A stretch of DNA of 64,000 bases from Chlorobium sp. N1. Lineage in GTDB: Bacteria > Bacteroidota > Chlorobiia > Chlorobiales > Chlorobiaceae. Shown here piece after piece: positions 55,006 through 62,251 of this stretch (position 1 is the first letter of the stretch; each line of letters starts with the position of its first letter). The notes beneath the pieces are model-generated. The model was not told the origin of the DNA and ran no database searches. It was given only the letters and a program-made list of their open reading frames with translations. The translations under genes and the position numbers were made by a program. The stretch spans positions 62,001-126,000 of the forward strand of contig NZ_SJPA01000005.1 of the NCBI RefSeq assembly GCF_004332115.1, in the 5' to 3' direction.

Positions 55006-55788
55006 TCAGCTGAAAGGTGGATTGGCGGCATGGCCCGCGTCCGGATATTCCGGGCGTGCATATTCGCCGATGATGAATACGACGGGAAGTTTGAGGGGGC
55101 GCTCCTTCAGCAGGCCGGCGATGGTCGAGAGGGTTCCGTAGACAAGCTCCTGGTCGGGCCGCGAAACACGCGATACGGCGCAGACCCCAAGCGAGTCGGG
55201 CAGACCCGAGGCTTTCATGCGTGCCAGGATCGGCATCAGGGTATCAAGCCCCATATACATCACCAGTGGCGTACCCGCCTTCATCAGCTCGATGAAGGCC
55301 TGGAAATGGGCACTGGAATGGCTGGCGGTGTGGCCGGTGCAGAATATGGCGGCGGTATTGCGGTAACGCTCCGTCAGGGGGATGGAAAACAGGTCTGCTG
55401 CGGCAATGCCTGCAGTGATGCCGGGAACGACCTCATAAGGAATGCCCGCTTCCGACAATGCGCGAACCTCTTCGATGCCGCGCCCGAACATGAAGGGGTC
55501 GCCGGCCTTGAGCCGGACCACCGAACGGCCGGCCGAGGCATGTTCGACAAGCAAGTCGTTGATACGCTCCTGACGCCGGGTCTGGTTCTGCCCGTCAGCA
55601 AGACGCTTGCCGACATTGACAAGTTCGGCATTGGAGCCGGCAAGCGCCAGGATTTCTTCCGTGACGAGCGCATCATGAAGGACGACATCGGCTACGCGAA
55701 GTACATCTGCGGCACGTACGGTCAGCAACGAGGGATCACCCGGTCCGGCTCCCGCGATGAATACCGTTCCTTTAGAGGGATGCGTCAT
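55006..55788 (-). CDS. cobA: Uroporphyrinogen-III C-methyltransferase
   Basis: A 260-residue SUMT that methylates uroporphyrinogen III at C-2 and C-7 to give precorrin-2. The ATG at 55788 is preferred since AAGGAG lies just before it; an ATG at 55824 would add 12 residues. GTVFIAGAGPGDPSLLTVRAADVL, VVRLKAGDPFMFGRGIEEV, PYEVVPGITAGIAAA, GTPLVMYMGLDTL are the family's conserved segments. No NAD-dependent dehydrogenase domain is attached, unlike CysG. It stands 48 bases after nrdG. Confidence 0.95.
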   Translation of the reverse strand: MTHPSKGTVFIAGAGPGDPSLLTVRAADVLRVADVVLHDALVTEEILALAGSNAELVNVGKRLADGQNQTRRQERINDLLVEHASAGRSVVRLKAGDPFMFGRGIEEVRALSEAGIPYEVVPGITAGIAAADLFSIPLTERYRNTAAIFCTGHTASHSSAHFQAFIELMKAGTPLVMYMGLDTLMPILARMKASGLPDSLGVCAVSRVSRPDQELVYGTLSTIAGLLKERPLKLPVVFIIGEYARPEYPDAGHAANPPFS

Positions 55789-55836
55789 AATCTCCTTGTC
55801 AAGCGATCTTTCCTGAAAAATCATAACAACGGGCTT

Positions 55837-56517
55837 TCATATCTCCGACAGGGCCGGCATTGCCGAATCGAAAGGCCCTGCCTCCAGTTCCCCCAGGGTC
55901 TTCCCCGCCCGGTACCGCTGCAACGTCAGCGCAGGACCGAACGTCTCCGTGAGCTCAACGACATCCTCCTTCGTATGCAGACCCTTCACCACTGTGCAGC
56001 GCAAACGGTGGCTGACGCCCGAGCGGCGCAGGAGCAACAGCGAATCCCGTATCCTGCCGAGGAGCTCCGGCGGGCAGTCGATTCCCGTCAGCCGGGAGTA
56101 GGCCTCCGGCTCGAGCGGCGCCTTGACGTCCATCGCCACTTCGTCGACGAGCCCCTCCCCGATGAGCCGCCCGAGCATCTCCGGGCGGCTCCCGTTGGTG
56201 TCGAGCTTCACCTTGAGCCCGAGCTTCTTCAGGGCGCGAAGGGCATCCGGGAGGGAGTCGTGTATGGTCGGCTCTCCGCCCGTCACCACCACCCCGCCGA
56301 GCAGATTGCGGTTCTGCGCGATGCGCTCAAGCGCCTCCTCGAAGGGAATCAGCGGAGGGGCCCCGAACTCCTTGGGAAGCACGAGCTCGGGGTTGTGGCA
56401 GAAGGGGCAGCGGAAGTTGCAGCCCGAAGTATAGACGACCGCCGCGACACGGCCGGGCCAGTCGACGAGGCTCTGCGGCAGGAACCCTCCCACCGGCAGC
56501 GACACAGGGCCGCTCAC
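55837..56517 (-). CDS. nrdG: Anaerobic ribonucleotide-reductase activating protein
   Basis: A 226-residue radical-SAM protein that makes the glycyl radical on NrdD. The GTG at 56517 overlaps the nrdD stop (GTGA), the best-supported start; the reading from 56676 would run through nrdD. The radical-SAM cluster is CNFRCPFC (Cx3Cx2C) about residues 36-43, followed by GGVVVTGGEPTIHDSLPDAL, VKLDTNGSRPEML and DEVAMDVKAPLEPEAY. The protein sits among B12 genes but belongs to NrdD. Confidence 0.93.
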   Translation of the reverse strand: MSGPVSLPVGGFLPQSLVDWPGRVAAVVYTSGCNFRCPFCHNPELVLPKEFGAPPLIPFEEALERIAQNRNLLGGVVVTGGEPTIHDSLPDALRALKKLGLKVKLDTNGSRPEMLGRLIGEGLVDEVAMDVKAPLEPEAYSRLTGIDCPPELLGRIRDSLLLLRRSGVSHRLRCTVVKGLHTKEDVVELTETFGPALTLQRYRAGKTLGELEAGPFDSAMPALSEI

Positions 56518-58670
56518 GAATCCGCCTCCACGCCCTTCGCGGCGGAGGCCATGCTGAAGAGCTTCCGGTCGGCGTATTCGCTCTGCTTTCCGCCGTTCCA
56601 CTGCTCTACGGGCCTGAGGTAACCCACGATGCGCGTGTAGACGATGCAGCGCTGCTCGACGCCCGATGCGGCACACTCGGGACAGAACTCGTGCTCGCCC
56701 GAGCGGTAGCCGTGCGAAGGGCAGATGCTGAAGGTCGGCGAGAGCGTGATGTAGGGCAGGGTGAAGTTCGCCGTCACCGTCCGGACGAGCTGCTTGACCG
56801 ACTCGGCGGGGATTTCGCTTTCACCGACGAAGGCGTGGAAGACCGTGCCTCCCGTGTAGCGCGACTGGAGGTCGTCCTGCAGGCGGAGCGCCTCGAAGAG
56901 GTCGTCGGTATGGCCGACGGGCAGCTGGGTCGAGTTGGTGTAGTAGGGCTCGGCTCCGCCCTCGACGGCCGCTTCGTTGGCCGTAATGAGATCCGGATGC
57001 AGCTTCTTGTCGATGCGGGCGAGGCGATAGGCCGTGCTCTCGGCCGGCGTGGCCTCGAGGTTGTAGATGTGGCCAGTCTCCTCCTGGAAGGCTTCGAGCT
57101 TCGAGCGCATGAAGTCCATCACCCTGAGGGCGAAAGCGCGGCCCTCCTCGTCGGCGATGGTGCAGCCGAGGAAGTTGAGGCAGCACTCGTTCATGCCGGT
57201 GATGCCGATCGTCGAGAAGTGGTTGTCCCAGTAGCGGCCGTTCTTCTCATAAAGATGGCGGAGGTAGAACTTCGAGTAGGGATAGAGCCCTTCGGCGGTG
57301 AGCCGCTCGATCACCTTGCGCTTGATCTCGAGGCTCTCCCTGGCAAGCTCCATCGTGTGCCCGAGCCGCTGGTAGAGCTCCTCCTCGCTGCGGGACTCGT
57401 AGCCGATGCGCGGCATGTTCATGGTGACCACGCCGACCGAACCGGTAAGCGGGTTCGAACCGAACAGCCCTCCCACCTTCTTCTGCAGCTCACGCTTGTC
57501 GAGCCGCAGCCGGCAGCACATGCTGCGCACGTCGTCGGGGCTCAGGGAGGAGTTGACGAAGTTGGAGAAGTAGGGGATGCCGTAGCGCGCGGCCATCTCC
57601 CAGATGCCAAGGTAGACCGGGTTGTCCCAGTCGAAGTCGGGAGTGATGTTATAGGTGGGGATCGGGAATGAGAAGACGGCGCCGCTCGCGTCTCCCGCGG
57701 TCATCACATCGGCGAAGGCGCGGTTGAAGAGGTCCATCTCCTGCTGGAACTCGCCGTAGCTCTCCTCCATCGCCTCGCCGCCGATCATGACCGGCATGTC
57801 GCGGTGGGTGGAGGGGACGGTGAGGTCGAGCGTCACGTTGGTGAACGGGGTCTGGAATCCAACTCTCGTCGGCACGTTCATGTTGAAGAAGAACTCCTGC
57901 AGGCACTGGCGCACCCCGTCGTAGTCGAGCTTGTCGTAGCGGATGAACGGGGCGAGCAGGGTGTCGAAGTTCGAGAATGCCTGGGCGCCGGCAGCCTCGC
58001 CCTGCATGGTGTAGAAGAAGTTGACGATCTGGCCGAGCGCCGAGCGGAGATGGCGCGTGGGCTTGCTCGCCGCATGGCCGGAGACGCCGGTGAAGCCGCT
58101 GCGGAGCAGATCCTCGAGGTCCCAGCCGACGCAGTAGACGCTGAGGAACCCGAGATCGTGCACATGCATCGTGCCGGAAGTGTGCGCCTCGCTGATCTCC
58201 GGCGGATAGATCCGGTTCAGCCAGTACTGGGAACTGACGATGGTGGAGATGTGCTGGTTGAGCCCCTGCAGCGACCAGCTCGAGTTGGCGCTCTCCTTGA
58301 TCCTCCAGTCCTCGAGGTTCAGGTACTGGTCTACGAGATCGACGTTGCTGAAGATCTCCCTGGCGTCGCGGAGGGTGCGGTGCTGGTGGCGATAGATGAT
58401 GTAGGCCTTGGCGGCTTCGAACTCCCCTGCCCTGAAGAGCGCCTTCTCGACCTGGTCCTGCACCCCTTCGACCGTCGGCTCGCTGTCGCCGGCAAGCTCG
58501 TGCAGACAGGCCAGGACGTCGCCCGAGAGTTTTTCGGCCTTCTGCCGGTCGGGCCTGCCGACGGCACGCAGCGAGCGGAAGATGGCGTAGGTGATTTTCT
58601 TCTGATCGAACGGGGCTTTCGTCCCGTCGCGTTTGATGATGGCGTTGAACGCCACGTCGATGTTTCCCAT
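56514..58670 (-). CDS. nrdD: Anaerobic (class III) ribonucleoside-triphosphate reductase
   Basis: A 718-residue NrdD from the ATG at 58670. It reduces ribonucleotides to deoxyribonucleotides without B12 or oxygen. The N-terminus is an ATP-cone (KRDGTKAPFDQKKITYAIFRSL). The catalytic part has GMNECCLNFLG, and the C-terminus the zinc-type cysteines (ICPSHGY, FCPECAASG) followed by CIVYTRIVGYLRPVEQWNGGK, where the glycine of TRIVGY is the radical site. A cobalamin riboswitch about 140 bases upstream suggests control by B12 level. nrdG follows with overlapping codons. Confidence 0.95.
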   Translation of the reverse strand: MGNIDVAFNAIIKRDGTKAPFDQKKITYAIFRSLRAVGRPDRQKAEKLSGDVLACLHELAGDSEPTVEGVQDQVEKALFRAGEFEAAKAYIIYRHQHRTLRDAREIFSNVDLVDQYLNLEDWRIKESANSSWSLQGLNQHISTIVSSQYWLNRIYPPEISEAHTSGTMHVHDLGFLSVYCVGWDLEDLLRSGFTGVSGHAASKPTRHLRSALGQIVNFFYTMQGEAAGAQAFSNFDTLLAPFIRYDKLDYDGVRQCLQEFFFNMNVPTRVGFQTPFTNVTLDLTVPSTHRDMPVMIGGEAMEESYGEFQQEMDLFNRAFADVMTAGDASGAVFSFPIPTYNITPDFDWDNPVYLGIWEMAARYGIPYFSNFVNSSLSPDDVRSMCCRLRLDKRELQKKVGGLFGSNPLTGSVGVVTMNMPRIGYESRSEEELYQRLGHTMELARESLEIKRKVIERLTAEGLYPYSKFYLRHLYEKNGRYWDNHFSTIGITGMNECCLNFLGCTIADEEGRAFALRVMDFMRSKLEAFQEETGHIYNLEATPAESTAYRLARIDKKLHPDLITANEAAVEGGAEPYYTNSTQLPVGHTDDLFEALRLQDDLQSRYTGGTVFHAFVGESEIPAESVKQLVRTVTANFTLPYITLSPTFSICPSHGYRSGEHEFCPECAASGVEQRCIVYTRIVGYLRPVEQWNGGKQSEYADRKLFSMASAAKGVEADS

Positions 58671-58807
58671 TGTTCCCGATGGTTTGGTGTTGTGGAATCG
58701 GGCGGATGGAAAACGATGCGGCAACGTCAGGACACCGTAGTGCCTGCTGGAGGAAGAAGACGCGCCGGACCATACGCCGTAGTCCGATCTACTATTGCGA
58801 ATGCATC

Positions 58808-58980
58808 CTGGCAGGTCTCCTGACTTTGGCGGCCCATAACTCGCCGTGCCTTCCCACAGCTGTCCTGGCGGACAGCCGCAGTGGCACGCCGAACGTCTCG
58901 GCGAACCGCGCTACAGTTGCGGGTACAGTGTACGAATTGCGCGTACTTCCCTATTCTCCGGCTTTCATGCCGGCACCAGA
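58808..58980 (-). promoter_or_regulatory. Cobalamin riboswitch 3, upstream of nrdD operon
   Basis: Minus-strand elements in order: GGTGCCGGCATGAAAGCCGG (58977-58958), GGGAAGTACG, TACCCGCAACTGTAG (to about 58911), the B12 box GCCACTGC (58885-58878), GGGAAGGC, and the core AAAGTCAGGAGACCTGCC ending at about 58811. It is very like riboswitch 1 in both the 5' and 3' parts. A hairpin CGGAC-GTCCG (58766-58786) follows. Its loop reads TACGGCGTA on the minus strand and pairs less well with L5 than in riboswitch 1. It should turn off nrdDG and the corrin genes behind them when cobalamin is present. Confidence 0.92.
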
Positions 58981-59055
58981 TGCATAAGAAAGAACAGAAT
59001 CTCTTTTCTGGAGATAATGAATTTCCACGCAGAAACCAAGTGATTTCCATTCCCG

Positions 59056-59081
59056 CCCGGAAGGGAAATCACCCTTCCGGG
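59056..59081 (-). terminator. Hairpin directly after the TrpD-like stop
   Basis: A perfect 10-base inverted repeat, CCCGGAAGGG and CCCTTCCGGG with a 6-base loop, begins at the base following the stop codon of the TrpD-like gene (59082). No U run follows, so termination is possible but unproved; it separates this gene from riboswitch 3. Confidence 0.5.
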
Positions 59082-60164
59082 TCAGACGCCCGCGAGGGCG
59101 CCTCGACCCTGGTACTGGCGCATGGCCTCGAATTTCTCGAGTGCCGCGCCCGTTTCGAGAGCCTCCCTCGCCATGTCGGCACCATGGCGGTAGGTCGAGG
59201 CAATGCCGGAGGCGTAGAGCGCTGCGGCCGCGTTCATGCTGAAGAAATCGGCCGGCGCACCGCCGAGCCGCCCTTCCAGGACATCCATGACCACCGCGGC
59301 GTTTTCGGCCGCGCTCGAGCGGCTTGCGATCGCCTCGAACGGCCGGGTTTTCAGCCCGAAATCCTCAGGGGTGACTTCATGCACGCTGATCGAGCCGTGA
59401 CGCAGCTCGACCACCCGTGTCGGCCCTGAGAGCGAATATTCATCGATGCCGTATTCGGGATCATGCCCCCGGGCCGTGCCGTAGGGAGAGAGCGCCCTCT
59501 CCATGCCTATTTCAGCCAGGATTTCAACCATCTGCAGCGACACTTCCGGCGAATAGGCCCCGATGACCGCACAGTTGTTCCGGGAACAGGGGCGGGTGAG
59601 GGGCCCGAGGATATTGAACGCCGAGGTGAAGCGCATGCTTCGGATGAGCCGCGCCCAGCCCGATTTCAGGAAGGCCTCTCCCGGCAGGTAGCATATGCCG
59701 GCATGCTGCAGGCTCATGGCGGCCCGCTCCAGCGGGTGGTCGAGATCGATGCCCAGCGACTCGAAAATATCGGAAGCACCCGATACGCCGGTCACGAGCC
59801 GGGCCCCCTTTTTGGCGACCGGAAGACCGCACGCGGCCGCAATGAGGGCGGCAGGGCTGGAGCAGTTCAGCGTTTTCAGCCGGTCGGAACCGGTGCCGAC
59901 GATGTCGCATACCGGGCCCTCGAGATCAACCTCGATTTTCGCCGTATCGTACCGGTCGAGCGCGTCCCAGGCGCCGGACAGCTCGGCACTCGTCGGGTTG
60001 CGCATCAGGTGGGCCGAGAGGAATGCCCCCTGCTGAAGCTCCGGCTGCAGGTCGAGGATCACCTGCCGGTAGGCTTCGCATGCCTCCTCACGCGTCATGG
60101 TATGGCCCGCGGCAATCGCCGTGACCAATCCTCCGAACTTCCGCAGTTCCTGTTCATTCTGCAC
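59082..60164 (-). CDS. Divergent TrpD-like phosphoribosyltransferase
   Basis: A 360-residue protein of the anthranilate phosphoribosyltransferase superfamily. The GTG at 60164 has GGGAG 8 bases upstream; a GTG at 60239 would add 25 residues. The PRPP site reads VGTGSDRLKTLNCSSPAAL (about 89-107), where canonical TrpD has GTGGD and NxST. The KHGNR-type loop is KKGARLVTGVSGAS (about 118-131), losing the histidine. YGIDEYSLSGPTRVVELRHG keeps the acidic pair. These changes suggest it does not use anthranilate in the usual way. It is the second gene after riboswitch 4, behind the dehydrogenase, so a role linked to B12 is likely but unknown. A TrpD2/YbiB-type DNA-binding relative is another possibility. 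Confidence 0.75.
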   Translation of the reverse strand: MQNEQELRKFGGLVTAIAAGHTMTREEACEAYRQVILDLQPELQQGAFLSAHLMRNPTSAELSGAWDALDRYDTAKIEVDLEGPVCDIVGTGSDRLKTLNCSSPAALIAAACGLPVAKKGARLVTGVSGASDIFESLGIDLDHPLERAAMSLQHAGICYLPGEAFLKSGWARLIRSMRFTSAFNILGPLTRPCSRNNCAVIGAYSPEVSLQMVEILAEIGMERALSPYGTARGHDPEYGIDEYSLSGPTRVVELRHGSISVHEVTPEDFGLKTRPFEAIASRSSAAENAAVVMDVLEGRLGGAPADFFSMNAAAALYASGIASTYRHGADMAREALETGAALEKFEAMRQYQGRGALAGV

Positions 60165-60256
60165 AGCTGTTTCTCCCTTTTCTTTTGCACCGGAGCCCCA
60201 AACGCCGCTCCGGAATGGTTGCATAACGTTGATATCCACTCTCCGGCGGAGATGCC

Positions 60257-61228
60257 TCAGGCGACGACCAGCCGGAACCCTTTCCCTGCAAGCACCCTCT
60301 CCATTGCCGAAGGCACCTCGTCGAGCGCTATCGTGCGCTCTATCAGGAAGCGGAGGTCATCGCCGGACTTCGAGAGAAGCCGCAGCGCCTCCCGCATGTC
60401 CTCGGCGGTACATCCGTAAGAACCGACGAAGAGAAGTTCGCGATAGTGGAGTTCGTCGATGAGGCGGTGCATATCTCCGGCCGCGCCCCCGAGACCGCTG
60501 AACAGGCAGAACCTTCCGCCCGGCTTAAGCCGCCCGACACCAGCCATGAAGGCATCGGGCGATGAGGTTGCGTTGAGTGCGACGTCGACCTGCCCGGCAT
60601 CCGCGCCGGAATGATCTTCTACCGAGATGCCCCGCCGCAGCCTTAACCCACGGCCCCGATGGAGCTTTTCTTTATCGGGATCGATCATCCCCACCCGGGC
60701 GCCACGCTCGGCACAGGCGAGCCCAAGCAGGTGCCCCAGGGTGCCGCCCCCATAGATCAGCACCCTTTCGCCCGAGGCGATGGCGGCCTGCCGGACGGCG
60801 TGCACCGCGCAGGCGAGCGGCTCGGCAAGCGCTGCCGTCGAAGCCGGGAGTCCGTCCGGAACAGCGACGAGGCTCGTGCGGGGAACCGCCATGAACCCGG
60901 CGAATCCGCCGTCGCGGTGGAACCCGGTTATGCGCATTTCCCTGCAGAGATTCTGCCTCCCCTGCCGGCAGGCGCTGCAGTTTCCGCAGGCCGTTCCCGG
61001 CCATACCGCGTAAAGCCGTCCAGGATCTTCCCGGAGAGACCCGACGACTTCATGGCCGAGGATACGGGGCAGCACCAGGTCCCGATGGCCACTAGCCCAC
61101 ATCTTCGCATCGGTCCTGCAGATGGCGGCAGCCGCAACCCGCATGAGCACTTCGCCCTCGCCCGGAACCGGTAGCGGACGATCGAGCAGAGAGAAGGATT
61201 TCACCCCATTGAGCACGAGCGCTTTCAT
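60257..61228 (-). CDS. Zinc-dependent alcohol dehydrogenase-like protein (MDR family)
   Basis: A 323-residue medium-chain dehydrogenase from the ATG at 61228; an in-frame ATG at 61258 is possible. The catalytic zinc ligands are C37 (ICRTD) and H59-E60 (LGHE), and the structural zinc site is C81-C84-C87-C95 (ACGNCSACRQGRQNLC). The nucleotide-binding fold starts IYGGGTLGHLLGLA near residue 173. It resembles threonine and sorbitol dehydrogenases. Upstream are cobalamin riboswitch 4 and an intrinsic terminator, so expression should fall when cobalamin is abundant. Substrate unknown. Confidence 0.85.
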   Translation of the reverse strand: MKALVLNGVKSFSLLDRPLPVPGEGEVLMRVAAAAICRTDAKMWASGHRDLVLPRILGHEVVGSLREDPGRLYAVWPGTACGNCSACRQGRQNLCREMRITGFHRDGGFAGFMAVPRTSLVAVPDGLPASTAALAEPLACAVHAVRQAAIASGERVLIYGGGTLGHLLGLACAERGARVGMIDPDKEKLHRGRGLRLRRGISVEDHSGADAGQVDVALNATSSPDAFMAGVGRLKPGGRFCLFSGLGGAAGDMHRLIDELHYRELLFVGSYGCTAEDMREALRLLSKSGDDLRFLIERTIALDEVPSAMERVLAGKGFRLVVA

Positions 61229-61280
61229 TCCTGCTGGATTTTTCAGTTTCAGAAGCATGGATACCGTCCGTCCGAAATGC

Positions 61281-61331
61281 AAAAAGGACTTCGTCCCACC
61301 TTTTTTTGAAAGATGGGGCGAAGCCCTTTTC
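61281..61331 (-). terminator. Intrinsic terminator downstream of riboswitch 4
   Basis: On the minus strand AAAAGGGCTTCGCCCC is followed, after a 14-base spacer, by GGTGGGACGAAGTCC and then TTTTTGC, a long stem with a U run. It lies between riboswitch 4 and the dehydrogenase start (61228), so it is probably the expression platform of a transcription-terminating riboswitch. An upstream stretch with ATCGGGG could pair with CCCGAT before the terminator stem as an antiterminator. Confidence 0.8.
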
Positions 61332-61383
61332 CATCGGGATTCTCCCAGGGATATCCTGTTGCGGACACCCCGATATGTAACGT

Positions 61384-61550
61384 ACCCTCACAGCAGGTCT
61401 TCTGGCTCCCGGATCACTCCTCCCCTGCAGGCCTTCCCGCTCCGGTTTGCCGGAACAGTGACCATCCCCGAAGGGATCACGTGCAGGTTCAGTCCCCGGT
61501 TACAGCGGCGGGACCGCCACGGATTCGAACCGTGTTCCTGGATGCTGCGA
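61384..61550 (-). promoter_or_regulatory. Cobalamin riboswitch 4, upstream of dehydrogenase/TrpD-like genes
   Basis: Minus-strand elements in order: CAGCATCCAGGAACACGG (from about 61548), GGTTCGAATCCGTGGCGG, TCCCGCCGCTGTAACCGGGG, the B12 box GGTCACTGTTCC (61463-61452), GGGAAGGCCTGCAGG, and the core GAGCCAGAAGACCTGCTG (61408-61391). It is of the classical cobalamin type with the GGNCACTG box and differs from riboswitches 1-3 in the peripheral stems. An intrinsic terminator follows 50 bases later. Confidence 0.93.
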
Positions 61551-61631
61551 TATACACAGGCACTTCTGCAGTACAAGAGAGAGTGCCTCGAGGATTGAAT
61601 ATACGAGAACAGATGACGCCAGTCAATCCTT

Positions 61632-61943
61632 TCAGTTCAGCGACTGCGGATAGCCGTAGCCGAACGGATCCCAGAGGGGATCGGCCGGCCGATCCTGTCC
61701 GCCCGCGGCCATGCAGGCTTCCGGGCGCCGGTGCTGCAGGATGGCTCGCGCCATGCGCGGGCTCGTGAAGAGCCGCTGCCGGCTCGTACTGAACACGTCG
61801 ACCGATCGAGGCGCAAGGAATTCGGCGGCCCTGAGTGCCGGGAAGAGTCGATGGAGTATGGAGATGAAAATCCGGGAAACGAAGGCTTTGAGGCCCGTTC
61901 GGGAGGCTGCGGCCCCTCCGGGGTGTACGGAGTTCTTCTTCAT
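61632..61943 (-). CDS. Small ORF of unknown function after riboswitch 5
   Basis: A 103-residue ORF, the only sizeable minus-strand reading frame between riboswitches 5 and 4. It is arginine- and alanine-rich (FVSRIFISILHRLFPALRAAEF, then a C-terminal DPLWDPFGYGYPQSLN), with a possible short amphipathic or membrane-like helix. I do not recognise a family. ATG at 61943, no clear ribosome-binding site. Its position argues that it is translated; its composition alone does not prove it. It might be a small protein in corrinoid physiology. Confidence 0.5.
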   Translation of the reverse strand: MKKNSVHPGGAAASRTGLKAFVSRIFISILHRLFPALRAAEFLAPRSVDVFSTSRQRLFTSPRMARAILQHRRPEACMAAGGQDRPADPLWDPFGYGYPQSLN

Positions 61944-61989
61944 GACGGAATGGCTGCTTTAGCCCGAATCGTTCACGAGATGCACTCTG

Positions 61990-62178
61990 CGGCGGCTCTT
62001 CTGACTTTCCCGGGTTCCTGCGGCCTTCCCGTCCCCTTCGCGGTGGAACAGTGGCTGTGGAGCAGGAACCGCGTTCCCTCATAAAGAAGGGGTGGGATCA
62101 CAGCAGCGGATACTGTCCCGGATTCTCACCGGGTTCCCTTTTAACCCGCCATTCATCATCAATGACGGGCACCGCAGG
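61990..62178 (-). promoter_or_regulatory. Cobalamin riboswitch 5, upstream of the small ORF
   Basis: On the minus strand, from the 5' side: GCGGTGCCCGTCATTG (from about 62175), AAAAGGGAACCCGGTGAGAA, TCCGGGACAGTATCCGCTGC, TGTGATCCCACC, the B12 box CAGCCACTGTTCC (62057-62045), GACGGGAAGGCCGC, then GAAAGTCAGAAGAGCCGCC ending at about 61992. All parts of the cobalamin riboswitch core are present. The small ORF starts 46 bases after it. Confidence 0.93.
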
Positions 62179-62251
62179 TTCTGAAAACCAGAATAAGAAA
62201 AAGAGGAGCCCGTCGCAAACCCCGTACCAAGAAAAATGCAGTAGTCCCGAA

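Noticed and set aside
55003-56622. 539-codon plus-strand reading frame over cobA and nrdG
   Set aside because: It is antisense to two well-recognised enzymes and of arginine-rich, low-order composition.
28478-58980. Searched for cbiA, a threonine kinase, and a cobalt-specific importer (CbiMNQO)
   Set aside because: None found in this window. This does not show absence from the genome.
61500-61560. tRNA-like GATTCGAACC stretch
   Set aside because: It resembles a T-arm, but there is no acceptor, D-arm or anticodon arm around it. It fits the cobalamin riboswitch on the minus strand.
61489-62082. 197-codon minus-strand frame covering riboswitches 4 and 5
   Set aside because: It runs through both structured RNA elements, so coding is unlikely. 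The shorter frame at 61632-61943 is preferred.
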